Source: Chloroflexota bacterium (GTDB lineage Bacteria; Chloroflexota; Anaerolineae; Anaerolineales; UBA4823). From it: DNA of 10,871 nt. Both the position numbers and the translations under genes were made by a program. Every line of letters begins with the position of its first letter. Within the stretch, counting starts at the first letter, position 1. Shown here one piece after another: positions 1 through 5,105 of this stretch. Under the pieces are notes generated by a model, which did not search any database, was not told the DNA's origin, and saw nothing but the letters and a program-made list of their open reading frames with translations. The stretch covers positions 1 to 10,871 of the forward strand of contig DAOVXM010000046.1 in the NCBI GenBank assembly GCA_030636125.1, given 5' to 3'.

Positions 1-35
1 AAAAGCAATCGTATAATTGTGGTAATTTTTACAAC

Positions 36-91
36 GTAACTGTTCAGGCTGCGATGAGATGTGCTCTGCCTGCCCTAGGCTGAGTAGTTAC
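36..91 (-). repeat. Palindromic MITE-like element, copy 1
   Basis: This is a 56-bp imperfect inverted repeat with GTAAC at one end and GTTAC at the other. The outer arms (about 15 bp) pair with G-T wobbles and one mismatch. It is 53/56 identical to the copy at 615-670 and lies in the same orientation. It begins 16 nt beyond the stop codon of the SH3b gene. The flanking 8-mers TTTACAAC and TTAAAAAC agree at 6 of 8 positions, which could be a decayed target duplication. Assigned to the minus strand because its sense form relative to copies 3 and 4 reads on that strand. Confidence 0.85.
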
Positions 92-107
92 TTAAAAACC
101 CCCAATT

Positions 108-605
108 TCATGGGTTCTGAACGACGACGAGAAAGTTCGCCACCCCCCAGCCACTTACTGACTCATCATAAGGTGCTACCAGGTACCACCAGGTATAACC
201 ATCTACCTCCTCAGGCCCACCATCAACCCGGAATACTTCCGCTTCAAGCCCCAAAAAACGCACCTCACCATCCAGACCTGGCTCAGCGCGCAACCTTAAC
301 CCATCCCCCCCCGTTCCTGATACTTGGACGAAAGCTCCCACCGCGATATCTCCCGGTGGTGGTGGTGGAGGCACGGATGAGGAGGGGGTGAGTTCCACAA
401 CTGGTGTCGGTGTACTGACCACTTGGGTTGCTGTTGGCACCGGAATCACGTTCAGAACCGCGGTCGCCTGCCCACTACTTATAGGTTCAGGACGCATGAA
501 CCATAACAATAACGAAGTGGCACACAACAAAGTGATCGCTATGATCATAGCGCCGCCAAACACCCGTGGACTTAGAAAGTAGCGCAACAATTCACCTGCA
601 TTCAT
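108..605 (-). CDS. Membrane-anchored bacterial SH3 (SH3b) domain protein
   Basis: A 165-residue protein with a short cytoplasmic N-terminus, one membrane segment (about residues 17-37, rich in I, L, A and M), a Pro/Thr/Ser-rich linker (about 40-86, ending in a run of six prolines) and a C-terminal SH3b domain (about 87-162). The SH3b domain contains GDGLRLRAEPG and a WWYL...GWG core. Such domains are typically extracytoplasmic and bind peptidoglycan or other ligands; the ligand here is unknown. No Shine-Dalgarno sequence precedes the ATG, and a mobile-element copy starts 9 nt upstream of it. Before that insertion the gene would have started 9 nt after the cax stop, so it was probably translated from the cax transcript. 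A G8 tract (C305-C312 on the plus strand) lies inside the SH3b coding region, but the frame is intact. The domain call is firm; the function is not known. Confidence 0.85.
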   Translation of the reverse strand: MNAGELLRYFLSPRVFGGAMIIAITLLCATSLLLWFMRPEPISSGQATAVLNVIPVPTATQVVSTPTPVVELTPSSSVPPPPPPGDIAVGAFVQVSGTGGDGLRLRAEPGLDGEVRFLGLEAEVFRVDGGPEEVDGYTWWYLVAPYDESVSGWGVANFLVVVQNP

Positions 606-606
606 A

Positions 607-614
607 AAATTTTC
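607..614. repeat. Target-site duplication, left copy (AAATTTTC)
   Basis: The octamer AAATTTTC abuts the left end of the 615-670 element and recurs exactly at 671-678, abutting the right end. An exact 8-bp direct repeat at both borders is the mark of a transposition event. Confidence 0.75.
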
Positions 615-670
615 GTAACTGTTCAGGCTGCGATGAGAAGTGCTCTCCCTTCCCTAGGCTGAGTAGTTAC
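615..670 (-). repeat. Palindromic MITE-like element, copy 2 (intact borders)
   Basis: A 56-bp element with GTAAC/GTTAC ends, 53/56 identical to copy 1, and 47/56 identical to copy 3 when reverse complemented. The centre holds GAGA-AGTGC-TCTC, able to form an inner hairpin inside the outer stem. It is flanked by a perfect 8-bp direct repeat. It sits between the cax stop codon and the SH3b start codon and separates two genes that would otherwise be 9 nt apart. It is too short to encode a protein, so it would depend on a transposase elsewhere. It has no T-run after it, so it is not an obvious intrinsic terminator. Confidence 0.9.
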
Positions 671-678
671 AAATTTTC
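671..678. repeat. Target-site duplication, right copy (AAATTTTC)
   Basis: Exact match to 607-614 and directly abutting the right end of the element. It lies immediately 3' of the cax stop codon (TAA on the minus strand at 679-681). Confidence 0.75.
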
Positions 679-1764
679 TTACACGGGTAAGAGGAAGAAG
701 GCCAATGCCAAGATTGCATATATAGCCAACAATCCTACCCCTTCTAACCAGTTTGATTTACCATCTTCGGAGACCAGCGCCGCAATCCAAACTCCAGCAA
801 CCAGGGCGATGATTTCGAGTTGATTAAATACCAGGGTCAGGTAATTACCAAATAATAAGCTGATAAATACCAGCACTGGCGTAACGAACAAGGCAATTTG
901 TAGGCTTGAAGCAACGGATATCTCCACGCTGAGATCCATCTGGTTCTGGGCGGCGACTTTAACTGCCACCAGGTGTTCAGCTACGTTACCAATCAATGGG
1001 ATCAGGATAATACCCAAGAAAAACTCCGAGATCCCCAGGGTCACCACAACCGGCTCTACCGAACTTACCAGTAATTCACTCAAATATACTACACCCGCCG
1101 TAGACAATGCTAATACAATTAAAGCTGTACGGATGGACCAGCTAGGGTGAATTACCAATGTTTCGATCTTTGCCGGCGAGTGAGTTACCGGGCTCTTAGA
1201 AGTCCTGAAGCTGTAAAGGAGTCCCAACACATAGAGGACGATCATTATACCGGCCACTCCCAAGCTGAGCACTTCCACTCCGATACTGTCCTCTGGGCCA
1301 ATAAAATGGCTGAACAAGGACGGCACCACCAATGTCACTATCACTAGCGCGAGCATGATTGCGTTATTGCCAGCTCGTTCACGGTTAAAGGATTGTACGC
1401 CGTGACGTATACCTCCTACCACCATCGACATTCCCAAAACCAGAAGCAAGTTGCCTATGATGGAACCGGTGATCGAGGCTTTAACCAGATCCAGCAATCC
1501 TTCCCGGATGGCCAATATGGTTATGATTAATTCTGCAGCATTCCCAAGAGTAGCGTTGAGTAAACCTCCTATGCGTGGCCCGGTATAATGAGCTAAAACT
1601 TCTGTGGCTTCTCCAATGAAATGTGCCATTGGGATTACGCCCAAAGCAGATAGCCCGAATACCCAAAGCTCACCCCATCCAGCCTTATCAGCAAGGAACG
1701 CCATAGGTAGCACCAGGATCAATAATACAATTGGGTCTTCCCGAACAAATTTTAAGATTTTCAT
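679..1764 (-). CDS. cax: Ca2+/H+ antiporter, CaCA superfamily (Cax type)
   Basis: A 361-residue polytopic membrane protein with about eleven hydrophobic segments. It exchanges cytoplasmic Ca2+ (or a related cation) for protons. The two diagnostic alpha repeats are visible: GNAAELIITILAI at about 74-86 in the N-terminal half and GNVAEHLVAVKVA at about 259-271 in the C-terminal half, each with the ion-binding Glu. Length fits bacterial Cax proteins. The two halves are joined by a hydrophilic loop (about 186-210) that is not strongly acidic. The start at 1764 gives MKILKFVRED; a weak purine-rich site (AAGGCGG) lies about 6 nt upstream. The gene follows the lipid kinase by 55 bp on the same strand and was formerly tightly linked to the SH3b gene downstream. 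The family is clear; Ca2+ specificity is inferred. Confidence 0.93.
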   Translation of the reverse strand: MKILKFVREDPIVLLILVLPMAFLADKAGWGELWVFGLSALGVIPMAHFIGEATEVLAHYTGPRIGGLLNATLGNAAELIITILAIREGLLDLVKASITGSIIGNLLLVLGMSMVVGGIRHGVQSFNRERAGNNAIMLALVIVTLVVPSLFSHFIGPEDSIGVEVLSLGVAGIMIVLYVLGLLYSFRTSKSPVTHSPAKIETLVIHPSWSIRTALIVLALSTAGVVYLSELLVSSVEPVVVTLGISEFFLGIILIPLIGNVAEHLVAVKVAAQNQMDLSVEISVASSLQIALFVTPVLVFISLLFGNYLTLVFNQLEIIALVAGVWIAALVSEDGKSNWLEGVGLLAIYAILALAFFLLPV

Positions 1765-1776
1765 TCTACCGCCTTT

Positions 1777-1796
1777 TATTCCATCGATGGAGAATA
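1777..1796. promoter_or_regulatory. Perfect palindrome upstream of cax (possible operator)
   Basis: TCCATCGATGGA (1780-1791) is a perfect 12-bp palindrome with no spacer, and its core CCATCGATGG is flanked by TATT and AATA, which also pair if a 2-nt bulge is allowed. It lies 16-32 bp upstream of the cax start codon, in the 55-bp gap after the lipid kinase. A spacer-less palindrome suits a dimeric DNA-binding protein better than an RNA hairpin. It may also be chance. Confidence 0.3.
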
Positions 1797-1819
1797 CCTA
1801 AATTTTGGCATGCGTGAAA

Positions 1820-2779
1820 TCATCCTTTTAGATTTGTTAAGCCCGACTCGAATAGCGGATATGGTGTCTCTTCTGGCACCAGCACTTTTAAGGCTGCTGG
1901 TCGCACAACGATCTCAACATGTCTTTCACTCTCGACAGGTTCGCCATCCAACTCAATGAAAAAGGGCGCTAGTGAATCCATATGCATAGTTCGAAAAGAT
2001 ATATGCTGGACATTTTGCGCTCGGTGATGATTACCGGTCCATAAATTCCAGGCATGACGGACGGTATCGTTTAAATGTTCACCTTCAAATAACCATAAAT
2101 CCATAACCCCATCATCCAGGCGAGCCTGCGGTGATAAATGTACCAGGCCGCCAGCATATAAATGTACATTACTCACAATGGATAAGATAAACCGCCCATC
2201 TACCTTTTCTCCATCTGCCTCAATTTTTATATCGGTACCTCGCCAAAAATAAGCGTGCCAGATCACGGAGGCTGCATAAAAGATAAACGCAAAGTTCTTC
2301 TCCCAACGCCGGCGAGGCTCGATTCGGTTGACAACGTAACCATCCAGTCCTGTCCCTGACCAAAGGAGAAAGGGACGTTCGTTGCAGATTCCTACATCAC
2401 TGAGGCCTAATTTTCCGGTAGCCAATCGCCGCGCGCTCTTTTCAAGAGCCTCCCAGTTCGTCCAACCCAGGCTCGGCAGTCCTTGCTCCTGTGCAAAGAC
2501 ATTTGAGGTGCCTGCTGGCAGCACACCCAAAGCCGTATCCGTCTCTATCAAGCCTGCCACAGCGTAATTGATCGAACCATCTCCACCAACCACAAAAAAC
2601 ACATCCTTTTTTTCAATAGCAGCCTGTGAGGCTAACTCCGTAATATGGCTTCCACTGTGCGTTGGCTCAATTTGTGTTTGCCAGCCATACTCACGCAGTA
2701 CCTTTGCGGCACGTTCGGTTAATAAACGCGAGGGGTACCGTCCAGCGGATGGGTTATAGGCAAGCACACACTGTGGCAT
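1820..2779 (-). CDS. Diacylglycerol/sphingosine kinase-like lipid kinase (DAGK catalytic family, YegS/DgkB/LCB5 type)
   Basis: A 319-residue cytoplasmic enzyme expected to phosphorylate a lipid hydroxyl with ATP. Visible motifs in order are NPSAG (9-13), the nucleotide-binding GGDGSINYAV (65-74), LPAGTSNVFA (87-96, the family GTxN motif), SGTGLDGYVV (141-150) and DDGVMDLWLF (222-231), the last in the C-terminal beta-sandwich domain. The usual GTxND has Val in place of the Asp. Length matches the family (about 290-320). The start is supported by GGAG four nt before the ATG (plus strand CTCC at 2784-2787). It is the first gene of the minus-strand group with cax and the SH3b gene. The lipid substrate cannot be told from sequence. 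Confidence 0.9.
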   Translation of the reverse strand: MPQCVLAYNPSAGRYPSRLLTERAAKVLREYGWQTQIEPTHSGSHITELASQAAIEKKDVFFVVGGDGSINYAVAGLIETDTALGVLPAGTSNVFAQEQGLPSLGWTNWEALEKSARRLATGKLGLSDVGICNERPFLLWSGTGLDGYVVNRIEPRRRWEKNFAFIFYAASVIWHAYFWRGTDIKIEADGEKVDGRFILSIVSNVHLYAGGLVHLSPQARLDDGVMDLWLFEGEHLNDTVRHAWNLWTGNHHRAQNVQHISFRTMHMDSLAPFFIELDGEPVESERHVEIVVRPAALKVLVPEETPYPLFESGLTNLKG

Positions 2780-2800
2780 AGATCTCCATTAAACTCCATA

Positions 2801-2806
2801 ATTCTA
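2801..2806 (-). promoter_or_regulatory. Candidate -10 box for the lipid kinase operon
   Basis: On the minus strand this reads TAGAAT within GGGTAGAATT, 21 nt before the lipid kinase start codon. It fits the GTANAAT pattern found before other genes in the window. No convincing -35 box was seen. Confidence 0.4.
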
Positions 2807-2889
2807 CCCAATATTTTCTAACGTGTCTTGGGCTATCTCATCATGTACACAAACCCTTTACCCCAGCCGTCCGCATTCAAACTAATGAA

Positions 2890-2898
2890 TGGTACAAT
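2890..2898 (+). promoter_or_regulatory. Candidate extended -10 promoter for the protein kinase
   Basis: TGGTACAAT is an extended -10 (TGn plus TACAAT at 2893-2898). It predicts a transcript start near 2905 and a leader of about 24 nt before the ATG at 2929. No -35 match lies at 17 bp, as expected for an extended -10 promoter. It is divergent from the lipid-kinase promoter in the same 149-bp gap. Confidence 0.5.
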
Positions 2899-2928
2899 TC
2901 TACCTGAAATTCGTCATTGGATACTCGC

Positions 2929-4041
2929 ATGTCGGAAACAATCATACTGAACAAGCGTTATCAACTAGAGCAGCGCCTTGACTCTGGTGGCATGGCGGTC
3001 GTTTATCGCGCTCGTGACTTAATGCTGGAACGTAAAATAGCGATAAAGATCATGCGAGAAAACTTCTCTGCTGACCCGGATTTCCGCGAACGGTTTCATC
3101 AGGAAGCCCGCGCCGCCGCTAACCTCTCCCATCCTAATATCGTTACCGTTCATGATTTTGGGCTCGACCAGGGCCGTGTATTCATCGTGCTCGAATACAT
3201 CCCTGGCACGAATCTAAAAAAGATCCTCCAACGCCGGGGACAGCTCGCCCAAGATGAGGCGCTATCCTTAATGGTACAAGCCTGCGCTGGGGTCGGCTAT
3301 GCCCATCGGGCAGGCCTGGTCCACTGCGATATCAAACCTCATAATCTATTGATCACCCCTGATAGACGCTTGAAGGTTACCGATTTTGGGATCGCTCGCG
3401 CCCTTGCATCTATCCTGCCAGAAGAGAAATCCGATGTTGTCTGGGGATCACCACAATACTTTTCACCCGAACAGGCCGCAGGTGATGCCCCTTCGCCAGC
3501 CTCAGATGTTTACTCGCTGGGTGTCATCCTGTATGAAATGCTCACTGGGCGCCTCCCCTTCGTAGCGGAATCGACCTCCGAATTGGCTCGCCTCCACCGC
3601 GAATCACTGCCACCCTCCCCACGAGTGTTCAACCCGGAAATATCTCTCACCTTGGAGCAGATTATCATCAAGGTCCTCTCCAAAGAACCCGCCGCGCGCT
3701 ATCGGACCGCTGACCAGTTCGGCCGAGTGCTCATTCTTTACCGGGAGCAATCTAGCCAGGATAAAAGTTCAGCATATCTAACCACAACATCTCTTGCTGC
3801 TCAATCAGCCTCATCTACCTCTGAAGTTGCTCAAAAACAAACCGAGGCAGCCCCACAAGTTGCCTCCAGCACAGACAACTTCTTTGGCACTCCAGCCCAG
3901 AAACCAGCTGTATACACACCTCGCAAAGAAGACCCTTTGGATTTTGATTGGGTAAGTATTGGTTTAGGGTTGTTAGCTCTACTTGCAATTGGGGGATTGG
4001 TGCCACTCTATCTCTGGGCTTATTTCTTATACTTCCAGTGA
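2929..4041 (+). CDS. Ser/Thr protein kinase, PknB-like, with C-terminal membrane anchor
   Basis: A 370-residue protein from the ATG at 2929; an in-frame TTG at 2917 would add four residues, but the ATG start matches the conserved beginning of the kinase fold. The kinase domain spans about 11-270: Gly loop LDSGGMAVVY (17-26), ATP-binding Lys40 in AIKIM, catalytic loop HCDIKPHN (132-139), DFG (152-154), SPQYFSPEQ (174-182, APE region) and SDVYSLGVILYEMLTGRLPF (192-211). The usual HRD is HCD, so it is a non-RD kinase. A Ser/Thr/Gln/Ala-rich linker (about 271-340) leads to one membrane segment (about 341-368) that ends two residues before the stop. The kinase therefore faces the cytoplasm and has no extracellular sensor domain. 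It is monocistronic, converging on rpmB. Targets are unknown. Confidence 0.93.
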   Translation: MSETIILNKRYQLEQRLDSGGMAVVYRARDLMLERKIAIKIMRENFSADPDFRERFHQEARAAANLSHPNIVTVHDFGLDQGRVFIVLEYIPGTNLKKILQRRGQLAQDEALSLMVQACAGVGYAHRAGLVHCDIKPHNLLITPDRRLKVTDFGIARALASILPEEKSDVVWGSPQYFSPEQAAGDAPSPASDVYSLGVILYEMLTGRLPFVAESTSELARLHRESLPPSPRVFNPEISLTLEQIIIKVLSKEPAARYRTADQFGRVLILYREQSSQDKSSAYLTTTSLAAQSASSTSEVAQKQTEAAPQVASSTDNFFGTPAQKPAVYTPRKEDPLDFDWVSIGLGLLALLAIGGLVPLYLWAYFLYFQ

Positions 4042-4050
4042 AACTCCCCG

Positions 4051-4056
4051 TATAAT
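4051..4056 (+). promoter_or_regulatory. Perfect TATAAT box downstream of the kinase gene
   Basis: TATAAT starts 10 nt after the kinase stop codon, preceded by CCCCG. No good -35 box is visible. A transcript from about 4063 would run to the hairpin at 4198-4223, about 160 nt, with no convincing gene in it. Could be a small-RNA promoter or chance. Confidence 0.25.
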
Positions 4057-4197
4057 ACCCTTGTCATATCTTACCCCCCCGAGTATCATAAACCCAATTA
4101 AGCTTATATGAGCAGCTTAACATCAAAATGGCAATCTTTGGTGAAACTTGATAATAGCGCAGCCAAGTGGAACCTCAAGTTACTGAGCTTAAACAGA

Positions 4198-4223
4198 AAA
4201 ATCCCGGTTCGCACCGCGATTTT
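4198..4223. terminator. Bidirectional intrinsic terminator between kinase and rpmB
   Basis: The stem pairs AAAATC (4198-4203) with GATTTT (4218-4223) and CGG (4205-4207) with CCG (4214-4216), with a C-C mismatch between the two and a 6-nt loop, TTCGCA. Read on the minus strand the hairpin ends in a five-T run (ATTTTTC) and lies 27 nt past the rpmB stop. Read on the plus strand it ends in TTTT, about 155 nt past the kinase stop. Its place between two convergent genes fits a shared terminator. Confidence 0.75.
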
Positions 4224-4250
4224 CCAGGAACACTAGCAGTCAATAAAAAA

Positions 4251-4433
4251 CTACTTGGTCTTCACCATAGTGCGGATGCACTTGGTGCACAACGTCATGC
4301 GAATCTTACGCCCACCTTCATAAACGCTGACCGTTTGCAAGTTGGGCTTAAAAGTTCGCAGTGTGGACTTCTTTGACCAGGGACGATTTCGACCAAAAGC
4401 TGTTTTCTTACCACAACTTTCGCACTTTGCCAT
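4251..4433 (-). CDS. rpmB: 50S ribosomal protein L28 (bL28), zinc-binding form
   Basis: A 60-residue basic protein, the usual length for L28. It starts MAKCESCGKKTAFGRNR and has a second Cys pair, CTKC (49-52), so the four cysteines of the zinc-ribbon (C+) form are present (Cys4, Cys7, Cys49, Cys52). The motif RTFKPNLQTVSV in the middle is typical. It binds 23S rRNA in the large subunit. A strong Shine-Dalgarno-like stretch, AAAGGAAG, lies upstream on the minus strand (plus-strand 4441-4448). It is divergent from the Asp23/FakA genes, the same arrangement as rpmB-yloU in Bacillus. It is followed by the terminator at 4198-4223. Confidence 0.97.
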   Translation of the reverse strand: MAKCESCGKKTAFGRNRPWSKKSTLRTFKPNLQTVSVYEGGRKIRMTLCTKCIRTMVKTK

Positions 4434-4523
4434 AATTCCACTTCCTTTTCCTACTTTTGTGATCGGCTACATGTAAACACTTAGGTCAGCCATAATTCAG
4501 CCAATCACTACTAATACCTTACT

Positions 4524-4550
4524 TTGACATCCTGGATTGAGCCGCACAAT
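4524..4550 (+). promoter_or_regulatory. Candidate promoter for the asp23-fakA operon
   Basis: A perfect -35 hexamer, TTGACA (4524-4529), is followed 15 bp later by CACAAT (4545-4550), a poor -10 at short spacing. If used, the leader would be about 155 nt and would include element copy 3. The spacing makes this tentative. Confidence 0.3.
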
Positions 4551-4611
4551 CTTACCACAACTCGACTGCTTTTACAAGCTAGATTTCAAGGCTCAAAATA
4601 ATTATTTTTTG

Positions 4612-4667
4612 GTAACAACTCAGCCTTGGGCTGGGAGAGCACTTCTCCCCGTAGCCCGAGCAGTTAC
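4612..4667 (+). repeat. Palindromic MITE-like element, copy 3
   Basis: A 56-bp element with GTAAC/GTTAC ends, 47/56 identical to the reverse complement of copy 2. The inner hairpin is strong: GGGAGA (4633-4638) pairs with TCTCCC (4644-4649) around the loop GCACT. It lies 45 nt before the Asp23 start codon and inside its likely leader RNA. A T-rich heptamer on each side (TTTTTTG and TTTATTG, 6/7) may be a worn duplication, but the low complexity makes that weak. An AT palindrome (4595-4608) adjoins its left side. Confidence 0.85.
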
Positions 4668-4701
4668 TTTATTGAATATTTCATTAAACACAACATATAT
4701 C

Positions 4702-4706
4702 AGAGG
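4702..4706 (+). promoter_or_regulatory. Shine-Dalgarno site that fixes the Asp23 start
   Basis: AGAGG lies 6 nt before the ATG at 4713. It selects this start over an in-frame upstream ATG at 4626, which falls inside element copy 3 and would add 29 residues of non-conserved sequence. Confidence 0.65.
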
Positions 4707-4712
4707 TTAGTT

Positions 4713-5063
4713 ATGACAGGCGAAACTACTCAACTAGGTGGTATTCACGTTTCACCACGCGCTATTGCCACGATCGCTTACCATGCAGCCAGGGAATCCT
4801 ATGGTGTGGTAGGCTTGGCGCACAAAAACCTGGTCAATGGGATTGCCCAGGCTTTAGTAAAAGACCCCACTCATGGAGTAGAAGTACACTATGATGGCGT
4901 ACATATTAATATCGATGTTTACATCATTATTGAATATGGAACTCGGATTAAATCAGTTGCGAACAGTGTCAGCAACACAGTACGGTACCATGTAGAGAAA
5001 GCTCTCGGTCTGCCAGTCAACCAGGTTAACGTGCATGTCCAAGGTTTGCGCATTAGCGAATAG
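4713..5063 (+). CDS. Asp23/Gls24 family protein (YloU-like)
   Basis: A 116-residue protein covering a single Asp23/Gls24 domain. It begins TGETTQLGGIHVSPRAIATIA and continues with ESYGVVGLAH (28-37), HINIDVYIIIEYGTRI (64-79) and VNVHVQGLRI (105-114), all typical of the family. Members are small envelope- or membrane-associated proteins linked to stress tolerance; the YloU branch is regularly encoded beside FakA/YloV and may assist it, but the molecular role is not settled. It is 42 bp upstream of fakA on the same strand and almost certainly co-transcribed. The start at 4713 is chosen on the Shine-Dalgarno site and the family N-terminus. Confidence 0.92.
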   Translation: MTGETTQLGGIHVSPRAIATIAYHAARESYGVVGLAHKNLVNGIAQALVKDPTHGVEVHYDGVHINIDVYIIIEYGTRIKSVANSVSNTVRYHVEKALGLPVNQVNVHVQGLRISE

Positions 5064-5105
5064 ACCAGTTTGTGATCCAATTTCCACTTCTTAGGAGTCT
5101 CCTGC

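Noticed and set aside
11..17. GTATAAT at the left edge, resembling a -10 box on the plus strand.
   Set aside because: No plus-strand gene follows; downstream lie element copy 1 and the antisense of the SH3b gene.
59..391. Plus-strand open frame opposite the SH3b gene.
   Set aside because: It is Pro/His-rich, the antisense of a Pro/Gly-coding region, and begins inside element copy 1. The minus-strand SH3b frame is clearly real.
36..670. Idea that copies 1 and 2 form a composite transposon carrying the SH3b gene.
   Set aside because: The outer flanks do not match, and copy 2 has its own perfect duplication, which points to separate insertions.
615..670. Idea that the palindromic elements are ordinary intrinsic terminators.
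   Set aside because: None is followed by a T-run, one lies before a gene, and one shows a target-site duplication.
4108..4236. A 42-residue plus-strand open frame starting MSSLTSKWQSLVK between the kinase and rpmB.
   Set aside because: It has no Shine-Dalgarno site, and its last third is the terminator hairpin at 4198-4223, so the sequence there is explained by RNA structure.
4595..4608. AT-only palindrome AAAATAATTATTTT beside element copy 3.
   Set aside because: Short and made only of A and T; such palindromes are common by chance in AT-rich spacers, though it may have favoured insertion.
4626..4712. An upstream in-frame ATG that would extend the Asp23 protein by 29 residues.
   Set aside because: It lies inside mobile-element copy 3, has no Shine-Dalgarno site, and the added residues are unlike the family. 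The ATG at 4713 has AGAGG at good spacing.
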